Of a stretch of 64,000 nt of DNA, positions 35,725-44,297 are shown in pieces. The stretch is from assembly GCF_014196495.1 (NCBI RefSeq), contig NZ_JACIDT010000016.1, forward strand, positions 21,733 to 85,732, in the 5' to 3' direction. This stretch comes from Sphingobium jiangsuense (GTDB lineage: Bacteria; Pseudomonadota; Alphaproteobacteria; Sphingomonadales; Sphingomonadaceae). Position 1 is the stretch's first letter. Every line of letters begins with the position of its first letter. The notes beneath the pieces are model-generated. The model ran no database searches and was not told where the DNA came from. It saw nothing but the letters and a program-made list of their open reading frames with translations. The translations under genes and the position numbers were made by a program.

Positions 35725-36236
35725 ACGGCTCAGGCTTCGACAGGCCCTCGGCCACGGCGCGCGCTTGCTCCTACATCCTGAGGGAGACTGCGATCAGCAT
35801 GGTCATCAACATGGCGATCACCGCCGGCTTCTATTGGCTGGCTTTCGGCGGCCTGCCGGAGGTGTCCGCGCAGGGCCTCGGCCGGGATTGCATTCCCCAA
35901 AGCTTCATGATCGCGCTGATGAGCGCATGGATACCGTCCCTCATCGCCCGTAAAAACATCGGCAAGGGAACGACGCCCCCGGCGCGTCCGAAAGCCTTTC
36001 GCGTGCCGTCCAACCTGTTCCTGCGCGCGCTGACGATCGCGCTGCCTGCCATGGTCTTGTTCACCGGCCTTGCGGTGGGAATGCTGACGCTGATCGGCCA
36101 GCCGGCCTTTGCCTTTGCCACCGGCCTTGCGCTGAAGCTGGCGTTCGGGGCGCTGGTCGCGGCTTGCGTTACCCCGCTGGCGCTGTGGATCGCCCTGTCC
36201 GGGCCACGCGGTAAAAGGACGGAAACCCATGTCTGA
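35721..36236 (+). CDS. Unknown four-TM membrane protein
   Basis: A 171-aa protein I do not recognise. It has about four hydrophobic helices: AISMVINMAITAGFYWLAFG, SFMIALMSAWIPSLIA, RALTIALPAMVLFTGLAVGM and LALKLAFGALVAACVTPLAL. A basic loop (RKNIGKGTTPPARPKAFRV) lies in the middle. Its ATG overlaps the stop of the hexuronate transporter gene (ATGA), and a sulfatase gene follows after 21 bases, so it belongs to the operon. An accessory role to transport is possible, but nothing in the sequence shows it. Confidence 0.65.
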   Translation: MNGSGFDRPSATARACSYILRETAISMVINMAITAGFYWLAFGGLPEVSAQGLGRDCIPQSFMIALMSAWIPSLIARKNIGKGTTPPARPKAFRVPSNLFLRALTIALPAMVLFTGLAVGMLTLIGQPAFAFATGLALKLAFGALVAACVTPLALWIALSGPRGKRTETHV

Positions 36237-36257
36237 ATGGCCAAATGAGGATGGAAT

Positions 36258-38165
36258 ATGAAGGATGCACTCACCCCTGAATTGAGCCGTCGTTCCCTTC
36301 TGGCCGCCAGCGCCGGGGGCGCGATGGCGCTTTCCGCGTCCGCCCTGCCCACGCGGGCGGGCGCGCAGGAAAGGAAGCTGCCCAATATCCTCTGGCTGAC
36401 CAGCGAGGACAACAACCCCTATATCGGCGCCTATGGCGACAGGCTGGCGCATACGCCCCATATCGACGCTCTGGCGAAGAAGGGGATTTTGTACCGCAAC
36501 GTCTATTCGAACGCACCGGTCTGCGCGCCTTCCCGCTTCGGCATATTGACCGGCGTTCTGCCGGAGGCCTGCGCGCCCGCCAACCATATGCGGGCGGTGG
36601 CGAAGCTGCCCGATTTCCTGCGCACCTACCCCGAATATCTCCGTTCGGCGGGCTATTATTGCACGAACAACGTCAAGACCGATTATAATTGCGATGTCGA
36701 TCCGGCGCGCATCTGGGACGATAACGGCCCGAAAGCCCATTATGCGAACCGCCCGGAAGGCAAGCCCTTCATGGCGGTGTTCAATACGCTGGCCTCGCAC
36801 GAATCCCGGCTTTTCACGGTGACCGAAGGGCGGGTGAAGCCGGAGGATATAATCCTTCCGGCCTATCTGCCTGATACACCGGCCATCCGGCAGGATTATG
36901 CCAGTTATTACAACCTCATCGAAAAGATGGATGGCGATATCGGTCAGAGGCTGGCCGAACTGGAAGCCTCCGGTCTGGCAGAGGACACCATCGTCTTTTA
37001 TTATTCCGACAATGGCGGCGTGCTGCCGCGCTCGAAGCGCTATTGCCATGACCGGGGCCTGCGCTGCGCGATGGTCGTCTATGTGCCGCCCAAATGGGCG
37101 CACCTCTCGCCGGTGAAGGCCGGGACGACGGTGGACGCGCCGGTGAGCTTCATCGATCTCGCCCCCACGCTTTTGTCGCTTGCCGGAATGGTCAAGCCGC
37201 AGACGATGCATGGCGCCCCTTTCCTCGGCCATTTCGCGGCGGCGCCCAAGGACCATGCCTTCGGCATGCGCAACCGCATGAACGAAAGCGTGGATTTCGT
37301 GCGCACGGTGACGGACGGGCGCTATCGCTACATCCGCAACTATATGCCGCATCGCCCCTGCGGGCAGCATCAGGCCTTTTCCTGGCTGCTGAAAAGCTAT
37401 CAGGACTGGGACCGGCTCCATCGCGAGGGCAGGCTGACCGAGGTGCAGGCGCGCTTCTTCCAGCCGCGCGCGTTCGAGGAATTCTACGATCTCGACGCCG
37501 ATCCCGACGAGGTCGACAACCGCATCGCCGATCCGAAGCACAAGGCGCGGGTGGCGGACATGCGCCGCGCGCTCGACCGGCATATGATCCGTATAAACGA
37601 CAATGGTTTCATTCCGGAAGGCGCCGCGCCTGAAGGTTATGTGCCGAGCCGGGCTGCGGGGGCCTATCCGTTGAAGGCGCTGATGGCATTGGGCGCGGCG
37701 GCGGCGCGGCGGGACAAGCGGAAGCTGCCGCTGTTCCGGTCCCGACTGACTGATGCCGATGCCGTGACGCGTTATTGGGCGGCGATGGGGCTGCTCATCC
37801 TCGGCGAGGACGGGCGGCCCGCCCTTGCCGACCTGCAAGCCGCAATGCGTGTCGATCCCTCGCCCCATGTCCGGGTGGCGGCGGCCGAAGCGGTCGCCAA
37901 TCTGACGAAGGAGGACGAGCCCGTCCTCAAGCTGGCCGAACTGGCCGGTGACGGGCAGCCGCTGTCCGTCCGGCTGCTCGCGGTCAATGCACTGACCTAT
38001 ATCGGCAATGCCCGACCCGCTCTGGCCGCGCTCAAGGCCATCGAGAAGGGGGCGAAGGGCGATCTGTCGGTGGGCACCAAATATCTCATCGCTCTGATCG
38101 AGGGCAGCTATGACCCCGCCATTCCCCTGATCGATATGTCGAAGGCGCCTGCGCATTATGGGTGA
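36258..38165 (+). CDS. Exported sulfatase with C-terminal repeat domain
   Basis: A 635-aa arylsulfatase-family enzyme. The Tat-like signal is LSRRSLLAASAGGAMALSAS. The catalytic Cys89 in NAPVCAPSRFGILTG would be converted to formylglycine. Metal-site residues appear in LPNILWLTSEDNNPYIGAYG and FYYSDNGGVLPRSK. After about residue 480 comes a HEAT-like helical part (VTRYWAAMGLLILGEDGR, VRVAAAEAVANLTKEDEP), uncommon in sulfatases but known in some heparan-type ones. It sits between the transporter pair and a second sulfatase, and would remove sulfate from a glycan or conjugate in the periplasm. Confidence 0.9.
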   Translation: MKDALTPELSRRSLLAASAGGAMALSASALPTRAGAQERKLPNILWLTSEDNNPYIGAYGDRLAHTPHIDALAKKGILYRNVYSNAPVCAPSRFGILTGVLPEACAPANHMRAVAKLPDFLRTYPEYLRSAGYYCTNNVKTDYNCDVDPARIWDDNGPKAHYANRPEGKPFMAVFNTLASHESRLFTVTEGRVKPEDIILPAYLPDTPAIRQDYASYYNLIEKMDGDIGQRLAELEASGLAEDTIVFYYSDNGGVLPRSKRYCHDRGLRCAMVVYVPPKWAHLSPVKAGTTVDAPVSFIDLAPTLLSLAGMVKPQTMHGAPFLGHFAAAPKDHAFGMRNRMNESVDFVRTVTDGRYRYIRNYMPHRPCGQHQAFSWLLKSYQDWDRLHREGRLTEVQARFFQPRAFEEFYDLDADPDEVDNRIADPKHKARVADMRRALDRHMIRINDNGFIPEGAAPEGYVPSRAAGAYPLKALMALGAAAARRDKRKLPLFRSRLTDADAVTRYWAAMGLLILGEDGRPALADLQAAMRVDPSPHVRVAAAEAVANLTKEDEPVLKLAELAGDGQPLSVRLLAVNALTYIGNARPALAALKAIEKGAKGDLSVGTKYLIALIEGSYDPAIPLIDMSKAPAHYG

Positions 38166-38207
38166 GGTTTCCGGGAACGGCATGAATGAAGCCAGCAGAG
38201 GTGATGC

Positions 38208-39800
38208 ATGAAGTCGATACGCTCACAGCTTCGGGGGGTGGCCCTGACCCTCATGATCGGCGCCGCGCTGGGGGCGGCCCCCTCGGTGGCGCGGACCGGC
38301 GCCGCGACGCCGGGCAAGCCGGTTTCCGCCCCGGCGCGGGCGGAAAGGCCGATGAATGTGCTGTTCATCGTGTCCGACGATCTCAACACGCGTCTGGGGA
38401 GCTATGGCGCGCCGGTTCTCACGCCCAATATCGACCGGCTGGCACGGGAAGGGACGCGATTTGACCGCGCCTATGCGCAATTCCCATGGTGCGCGCCGAG
38501 CCGTGCCTCGTTCCTGACCGGGCTGCGGCCCGATGCCACGCGGGTTTTCGATCTTTCCACCCATATCCGCACGACCGTTCCCGATATCGTCACCTTGCCG
38601 CAATATTTCAGGAACAGCGGCTATTTCTCCGGCCGCGTCGGCAAGATATTCCATCAGGGCGTGCCCGGCGGCATCGGCAGGAGCGGCGCGGACGATCCGG
38701 CGTCGTGGGACGCCGTGGTCAATCCGAGCGGGCATGACAAGATCCTTGAAACGGAAGGCAAGATCATTCCGATCACGCCCGGCATCGGCCTAGGCTCAGG
38801 GCTTGCCTATGCCGCCGATGAAGGGCTGGACGAAGACCAGACCGACGGCAAGGTCGCGACCGAAACCATCAGGATGCTGGAAGCCCACAAGGACAAGCCC
38901 TTCTTCATCGCGGCGGGTTTCTATCGGCCGCATGTCCCGTTGATCGCGCCGAAGAAATATTTCGACCTCTATCCGCTCGACACGATCGAACTGAAGAAGG
39001 AGACGCCGGAGACGATCGCCACTATCGTTCCGGCGGCGCGGCGCGTCCTGCCCGCCAATCTCGGCATGACCGAGGAGGAGCAGAGGCAGGCGGTGCGGGC
39101 CTATTATGCCGCGACCAGCTATATGGATGCGCAGGTCGGCCGGGTTCTCGACGCGCTCAGGCGGCTGGGGCTGGAGGACAACACCATCGTCGTATTCCTT
39201 GGCGATCATGGCTTCGCGCTGGGCGAGCATGGCGAATGGACCAAGGTGATGCTGTGGGAGCAGGTAACGCGCGCGCCGCTCATCATGCGGGTGCCGGGGG
39301 CGAGGGGGAACGGTACGGCGGTGAAGCAGGCGGTCGAGTTCGTCGATATCTATCCCACGCTGGTCCAGGCGGCGGGTCTGCCCGCCAATGACCGCAATCA
39401 GGGCGTCAGCCTGCTGCCGCTGCTGCAACGGCCGACACGCAAATGGGATCGCCCGGCCCTGTCGCAGGTGCAGGGCGGGCGGAGCGTTCGCTATGGCCGG
39501 TGGCGCTACACCGAATGGGAAGAAGGCAGGCTGGGCCGCGAGCTTTACGATTACAGAAGCGACCCGGAAGAGCATCGCAATCTGGCCGATGATCCCAAAT
39601 ATGCCGCCGTGACCGCCCGGTTGAAGGCTATGCTGCCCAAGGGGCCGGTCGAAAAGCGTCCGCCGCTCAGCCGCTATCACCCCGACGAGGATTGTCTGGA
39701 ACTGCCGCCGGGCGTTCCCACCGCCGTCGGTCGGCCCTGTAGAACGCCGATGGCCCCGCGCGAGGGCGGACAGGCTCCCGCGGCGGCGGAGCGGAAATAG
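38208..39800 (+). CDS. Exported sulfatase, iduronate-2-sulfatase-like
   Basis: A 530-aa sulfatase with a signal peptide (LRGVALTLMIGAALGAAPSV). It has NVLFIVSDDLNTRLGSYGAP and the catalytic Cys95 in FPWCAPSRASFLTGLRPDAT. Its layout is that of iduronate-2-sulfatase-like enzymes: GRVGKIFHQG, FFIAAGFYRPHVPLIAPKKY, and FLGDHGFALGEHGEWTKVML for the metal and sulfate sites. It starts 42 bases after the first sulfatase. A strong bidirectional hairpin separates it from the convergent kdgK/manD operon. The sulfated substrate is unknown; a uronic-acid glycan or a glucuronide/sulfate double conjugate fits the locus. Confidence 0.9.
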   Translation: MKSIRSQLRGVALTLMIGAALGAAPSVARTGAATPGKPVSAPARAERPMNVLFIVSDDLNTRLGSYGAPVLTPNIDRLAREGTRFDRAYAQFPWCAPSRASFLTGLRPDATRVFDLSTHIRTTVPDIVTLPQYFRNSGYFSGRVGKIFHQGVPGGIGRSGADDPASWDAVVNPSGHDKILETEGKIIPITPGIGLGSGLAYAADEGLDEDQTDGKVATETIRMLEAHKDKPFFIAAGFYRPHVPLIAPKKYFDLYPLDTIELKKETPETIATIVPAARRVLPANLGMTEEEQRQAVRAYYAATSYMDAQVGRVLDALRRLGLEDNTIVVFLGDHGFALGEHGEWTKVMLWEQVTRAPLIMRVPGARGNGTAVKQAVEFVDIYPTLVQAAGLPANDRNQGVSLLPLLQRPTRKWDRPALSQVQGGRSVRYGRWRYTEWEEGRLGRELYDYRSDPEEHRNLADDPKYAAVTARLKAMLPKGPVEKRPPLSRYHPDEDCLELPPGVPTAVGRPCRTPMAPREGGQAPAAAERK

Positions 39801-39847
39801 GGCGGGGCGCCCCTTCTCCGCAACGGCAAAGCAAAAGGGGCAAAGCA

Positions 39848-39881
39848 AAAGGGGACCGGTCGTGCAGACCCGGTCCCCTTT
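39848..39881. terminator. Bidirectional terminator between sulfatase and kdgK
   Basis: A perfect 12-bp stem, AAAGGGGACCGG with CCGGTCCCCTTT, has A-rich DNA to the left and TTTCT to the right. It lies between convergent genes and should work in both directions. Confidence 0.85.
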
Positions 39882-39906
39882 CTCCCGCCCGCATTGCGGA
39901 CGAGGA

Positions 39907-40824
39907 TCAGGCAAGCTGACGATAGAAATCCGGATCGCGGGCCGGGATCGCGCCTCTGTGCAGCACGACCCATCCGGCCAGTCTGTGGCCGATCCCGGCG
40001 GAAGCCTCGGCCGAATATCCCTTCAGGCGTCCGAAAAGATATCCGGCATTGAACGCATCCCCTGCGCCGCTGGTGTCGACCGGGCTGGCATGCGGGGTGG
40101 TGGGGGATAGGGTGCCGTCGGGCAACAGGCATCCATCCGCGCCCAGCTTCACGACGACCTCCCCGCATCCGCGCCCCGACCAGAAGCGCGCGACATCCCG
40201 CACCGAGCCTTCGCCGGTGAGCAGCGTCTCATCCTCCAGCGTGGGAAGGCCTATGTCGGCAAGGGAGATGGCCCGGCCGTGCGCTTCCGCCGCCGCTTCG
40301 GGCGAAGGCCAGAGGCGAGGGCGATAATTGCTGTCATAGGCCACGCGCCCGCCCCGCAGTCGGAAGGTGCGGCAGAAATCGAACAGCCTTTCGCGTCCTT
40401 CAGGCGGCAGGATGGCAAGGCTGATGAGCGAGAAGCCGAAAAGCTCCGCCTGTGCCGCCTTTTCCAGAACGCCGTCCATGCCGGGCAAGGCGAACATTTC
40501 CCGTGCGGCGCTGTTGTCGCGCCAGTAGGAGAAATGCCGCTCGCCCTTGTCGTCGGTCGAAATGGCGTAAAGCCCCGGCGTTCTTGCCGGATGGGTGAGG
40601 ACGAAGTCCGTGTCCAGTCCCCCGGATGCCCAATCCTGCCGCAGGCGCTGGCTGAAATCGTCGCTTCCCAGCGCGGTGATGAACGCCGTGCTGATGCCCA
40701 GCCGGCTCATGTGTACCGCGCTGTTGAGCGTATCGCCGCCATGGCGCAGGCGCCAGAGGTCGCCATCAGCCGGGGACAGCTCCAGCATCGCCTCGCCGAG
40801 AAAGATTGCCCTTACCAATTCCAC
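39907..40824 (-). CDS. kdgK: 2-keto-3-deoxygluconate kinase (PfkB family)
   Basis: A 305-aa PfkB-family sugar kinase. The N-terminal motif is [20 protein letters not shown] with [15 protein letters not shown]. The C-terminal signature is [19 protein letters not shown], with the catalytic Asp in GAGD. It would phosphorylate KDG to KDPG, the step after ManD in glucuronate breakdown. Its start lies 13 bases inside the 3' end of manD, so the two are one minus-strand operon. No KDPG aldolase gene is in the window. Confidence 0.85.
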   Translation of the reverse strand: MELVRAIFLGEAMLELSPADGDLWRLRHGGDTLNSAVHMSRLGISTAFITALGSDDFSQRLRQDWASGGLDTDFVLTHPARTPGLYAISTDDKGERHFSYWRDNSAAREMFALPGMDGVLEKAAQAELFGFSLISLAILPPEGRERLFDFCRTFRLRGGRVAYDSNYRPRLWPSPEAAAEAHGRAISLADIGLPTLEDETLLTGEGSVRDVARFWSGRGCGEVVVKLGADGCLLPDGTLSPTTPHASPVDTSGAGDAFNAGYLFGRLKGYSAEASAGIGHRLAGWVVLHRGAIPARDPDFYRQLA

Positions 40825-42020
40825 ATGGTCCCGTCTTCAAGCCGCGCCACCGGCAGATAGGCCGGTTTATAGGGATAGCGGGCGGCCAGCTGCTCGTCGA
40901 TATCGACGCCATGGCCCGGCGTCTCCCCGCAATGGAGCAGGCCGTCGCGGAAGATGTAATCATGCGGGAAGACCGCGTCGGTTTCCTCGGTATGGCGCAT
41001 ATATTCCTGAATCCCGAAATTCGGCACCCAGGTGTCGAAATGCAGCGCGCAGCCCATGGTGACCGGCGACAGGTCGGTCGCGCCGTGGCTGCCGGTGCGG
41101 ATCTGGTAGAGCGCGGCGAGATCGGCGATGCGGCGCATATGGGTAATGCCGCCCGCGCCGACGATGGTGCAGCGGATATAGTCGATCAGCTGGTTCTGGA
41201 TGAGATCCTTGCAATCCCAGATGGTGTTGAAAATCTCGCCCACCGCCAGCGGCGTCGTGGTGTGCTGGCGCACGAGCCGGAAGGCTTCCTGGTTCTCGGC
41301 CGGGGTGCAATCCTCCAGCCAGAACAGCTGATAGGGTTCCAGCATCTTGCCCAGATTGGCGGCTTCCATCGGCGTGTAGCGATGATGGCCGTCATGCAGC
41401 AGATGATGGTCGAAGCCATAGGTCGCCCGCAGCTTGTCGAACAATTTGGGCACATGGTTCAGCGCCTTGCGGGTATCCCAGCCGGTGAGGCTGGGCAGCG
41501 CGGCGTCGGCCGGTTCGTAGAAGAGTTTGCCCCGGCCCACGCCATAGGCGTCCTTGATGCCCGGCACGCCGGTCTGTGCGCGAATCGCCTTGTACCCCAT
41601 GTCGATATACTGGCCGACCGCCTCGACGGTTTCCTCGATGTCGGCGCCATTGGCATGACCATAGACCATCACGCCGTCGCGACTGCGCCCGCCGAGCAGC
41701 TGATAGAGCGGCATGTCCGCCATCTTCGCCTTGATATCCCACAGCGCCATGTCGACGGCGGCGATCGCGCGCATCGTCACCGGGCCGCGCCGCCAATAGG
41801 CGCCGCGATACAGATATTGCCAGATATCCTCGATCCGGCGGGGATCCTTGCCGATCAGGCAGGGGAGCACATGGTCTTCCAGATAGGAGACGACCGAAAG
41901 CTCCCGCCCGTTCAGCGTGGCGTCGCCGATGCCGTAGACGCCCTGATCGGTCATGATCTTGAGCGTGACGAAATTGCGTCCGGGCGAGGTGACGATCACC
42001 TTCGCGGCATCGATTTTCAT
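40812..42020 (-). CDS. manD: D-mannonate dehydratase (enolase superfamily)
   Basis: A 402-aa ManD of the mandelate racemase/RspA-like group. It converts D-mannonate to 2-keto-3-deoxygluconate. The length and many stretches fit the characterised Novosphingobium enzyme as I remember it: [60 protein letters not shown], and metal-ligand regions [17 protein letters not shown] and [20 protein letters not shown]. The catalytic region near [10 protein letters not shown] and the C-terminal [17 protein letters not shown] are kept. It is divergent from the GntR gene with a 102-bp shared control region, and kdgK follows with a 13-bp overlap. Confidence 0.93.
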   Translation of the reverse strand: MKIDAAKVIVTSPGRNFVTLKIMTDQGVYGIGDATLNGRELSVVSYLEDHVLPCLIGKDPRRIEDIWQYLYRGAYWRRGPVTMRAIAAVDMALWDIKAKMADMPLYQLLGGRSRDGVMVYGHANGADIEETVEAVGQYIDMGYKAIRAQTGVPGIKDAYGVGRGKLFYEPADAALPSLTGWDTRKALNHVPKLFDKLRATYGFDHHLLHDGHHRYTPMEAANLGKMLEPYQLFWLEDCTPAENQEAFRLVRQHTTTPLAVGEIFNTIWDCKDLIQNQLIDYIRCTIVGAGGITHMRRIADLAALYQIRTGSHGATDLSPVTMGCALHFDTWVPNFGIQEYMRHTEETDAVFPHDYIFRDGLLHCGETPGHGVDIDEQLAARYPYKPAYLPVARLEDGTMWNW

Positions 42021-42077
42021 GAGTTGGCCTCGTTACTTGACCCGTTGATGTGGTATCCTGGAGTTGACGAAAGCCAT

Positions 42078-42112
42078 CTGGTCTGTCAAGTAATTTGAAT
42101 TGGTAAAACCAA
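42078..42112. promoter_or_regulatory. GntR operator between manD and regulator gene
   Basis: The perfect palindrome TTGGT-AAA-ACCAA lies at 42100-42112, ten bases before the regulator start codon. CTGGTCTGTCAA (42078-42089) lies just upstream and resembles the site before the TonB receptor at 29273. TTGGT-N-ACCAA is typical of UxuR/ExuR-like FadR-group regulators, so the regulator probably represses itself and manD/kdgK. Confidence 0.72.
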
Positions 42113-42122
42113 AGGAGTTGAA

Positions 42123-42878
42123 ATGAACATTCCGCGCGGAGGGCAGGAGCGCCTGTATCAGGATCTGGCGCGCACCCTGTTGGAGGAGCTGGCCGCCGGC
42201 AAATATCCGGTCGGCGCGCGCCTGCCCGCGGAGCGCGAGCTGACGGCGATGTACAATGTCAGCCGCCCGACCGTGCGGGAAGCGATCATCGCGCTGGAAG
42301 TCCAGGGGTTGGTCGAGGTCCGGGTCGGTTCGGGCGCCTATGTCGTGCGCCTGCCGGGCAAGGGCGATGTGCCGGGCTTCAATATCTCCGCCTTCGAGCT
42401 GACCGAGGCGCGCCTCCTGTTCGAAGGGGAAGCCGCCGCCCTCGCCGCGACCCAGATCAGCGATGAGGAACTGGAGGATATCGAGCGGCTGGTGCGGGAA
42501 ATAGCACGGGAGAATCAGGAGACACAGGGCACGGAAAGCGCCGATCAGGCCTTTCATTTGGCGATCGCCCGTGCGACCCGCAACACCGCCGTCTATGACA
42601 CGGTGGAACAGCTCTGGCGTCTGCGCAACACGTCGCCGGAAGCATCGCTGCTGCACGCGAAGGCGCGCACGGCCAACGTCAAGCCGGTGGTCGACGAGCA
42701 CAGCGCCATAGTGGAGGCGCTGAAGGCCCGCGATCCGGCCGCCGCCCGCGCGGCGATGCGCGCGCATCTGGCGGCGGTGCTGGACAGCCTCTTGTTTGCA
42801 ACCGAGGAAAGGGCGGTCGAGGAAGCGCGTCGCGCCATTCAGGCCAAGCGGGATCGCTACGCGCGGGCAACCGCATAG
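42123..42878 (+). CDS. GntR/FadR-subfamily hexuronate regulator
   Basis: A 251-aa repressor. The N-terminal winged helix has GARLPAERELTAMYNVSRPT followed by VREAIIALEVQGLVEVRVGS. The C-terminal all-helical FadR-type ligand domain has FELTEARLLFEGEAAALAAT, FHLAIARATRNTAVYDTVE and VVDEHSAIVEALKARDPAAA, with His residues that bind metal in this family. It is the first gene of a plus-strand operon with uxaC and the uxuB-like gene, and divergent from manD. A hexuronate, fructuronate or mannonate is the likely inducer. An AAAGGAG site lies just before the ATG. Confidence 0.9.
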   Translation: MNIPRGGQERLYQDLARTLLEELAAGKYPVGARLPAERELTAMYNVSRPTVREAIIALEVQGLVEVRVGSGAYVVRLPGKGDVPGFNISAFELTEARLLFEGEAAALAATQISDEELEDIERLVREIARENQETQGTESADQAFHLAIARATRNTAVYDTVEQLWRLRNTSPEASLLHAKARTANVKPVVDEHSAIVEALKARDPAAARAAMRAHLAAVLDSLLFATEERAVEEARRAIQAKRDRYARATA

Positions 42879-42881
42879 ATC

Positions 42882-44297
42882 ATGGCGAAGAAACTGGAGC
42901 TTCATCCCGACCGGCTGTTGCCGGCGGACCCTTCGACGCGGGCGATTGCCCGCGATCTTTACCGATCGGTGGCGGCGCTGCCGATCGTCAGCCCGCATGG
43001 GCATACCGATCCGGCATGGTTCGACCTCGACGAGCCGTTCGGCAACGCGACCGACCTGTTGCTGGTGCCGGATCATTATGTGTTCCGCATGCTCTATTCG
43101 CAGGGCGTGCCGCTGGAAGCGCTGGGCATCGGCAATCCCGCCGTAGATCCGCGCGCGGCGTGGCGCCTGTTCGCAGGGCATTATCATCTGTTCCGGGGCA
43201 CGCCGTCGCGCATCTGGCTCGACTGGGTATTCGCGGAGGTTTTCGGCCTGACCGAACAGCTCGACGGCGAAACCGCCGACAGCTATTTCGACGCCATCAC
43301 CGAGAAGCTCTCCACCGATGCCTTCCGCCCGCGCGCCCTGTTCGACCGCTTCGATATCGAGGTGATCGCCACCACGGAAAGCCCGCTCGACACGCTGGAA
43401 CATCATGCGGCCATCCGGCGGGAAAACCGGCGGCCGGGGGGATGGCAGGGCCGCGTCATCACCGCCTATCGGCCCGACCCGGTGATCGATCCCGAATTCG
43501 AGGGGTTCCGCGCCAATCTGGATCGTCTCTCCGTCCTTACCGGCGAGGATTGCCGCAACTGGCGGGGCTATCTCGCCGCGCATCGCCAGCGTCGTGCCTT
43601 CTTTGCGGAGCATGGGGCGACCAGCACCGATCATGGTCACCCCACCGCGCGCACCGCCGATCTGCCGGAGGCCGAGGCGGAGGCGCTGTTCCGGCGTGTC
43701 TGCACGGAGCGTGTCTCCGCCGGGGACGCCGAGCTGTTCCGCGCCCAGATGCTCACCGAAATGGCACGGATGAGCATCGAGGACGGCCTGGTCATGCAGA
43801 TCCATCCCGGCGCGTTCCGCAACCATAATGGACCTCTTTTCCACAGGTTCGGGCGCGACAAGGGAGCCGACATTCCCACACGTACGGAATTCGTCCATGC
43901 GCTCAAGCCGTTGCTGGACCGTTTCGGTAATGATCCGGCGCTTTCGGTCATCCTCTTCACGCTGGACGAGAGCGTCTATGCGCGGGAACTGGCGCCGCTT
44001 GCGGGGCATTATCCCTGCCTGAAGCTGGGGCCTGCATGGTGGTTTCATGACAGCCCCGAAGGCATGCGCCGCTTCCGCCGCATGACGACCGAGACGGCTG
44101 GCTTCTACAATATGGTCGGGTTCAACGACGACACGCGGGCCTTTCTGTCCATTCCGGCCCGGCACGATGTCGCCCGGCGTATCGATTGCGCGTTCCTCGC
44201 CGAACTGGTGAGCGAGCATCGCCTTCAGGATTGGGAGGCCGCCGAACTGGCGCGGGAGCTCGCCTATGATCTCGCCAAAAAGGCCTATCGGCTGTGA
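42882..44297 (+). CDS. uxaC: Glucuronate isomerase
   Basis: A 471-aa uronate isomerase of the amidohydrolase superfamily. It converts D-glucuronate to D-fructuronate (and galacturonate to tagaturonate). The metal-binding start is LPIVSPHGHTDPAWFDLDEP. Further family parts are VPDHYVFRMLYSQGVPLEAL, RIWLDWVFAEVFGL, STDHGHPTARTADLP, LVMQIHPGAFRNHN and the late KLGPAWWFHDSPEGMRRFR. The length is normal. It is three bases after the GntR gene, and the next gene overlaps its stop (GTGA). Confidence 0.95.
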   Translation: MAKKLELHPDRLLPADPSTRAIARDLYRSVAALPIVSPHGHTDPAWFDLDEPFGNATDLLLVPDHYVFRMLYSQGVPLEALGIGNPAVDPRAAWRLFAGHYHLFRGTPSRIWLDWVFAEVFGLTEQLDGETADSYFDAITEKLSTDAFRPRALFDRFDIEVIATTESPLDTLEHHAAIRRENRRPGGWQGRVITAYRPDPVIDPEFEGFRANLDRLSVLTGEDCRNWRGYLAAHRQRRAFFAEHGATSTDHGHPTARTADLPEAEAEALFRRVCTERVSAGDAELFRAQMLTEMARMSIEDGLVMQIHPGAFRNHNGPLFHRFGRDKGADIPTRTEFVHALKPLLDRFGNDPALSVILFTLDESVYARELAPLAGHYPCLKLGPAWWFHDSPEGMRRFRRMTTETAGFYNMVGFNDDTRAFLSIPARHDVARRIDCAFLAELVSEHRLQDWEAAELARELAYDLAKKAYRL

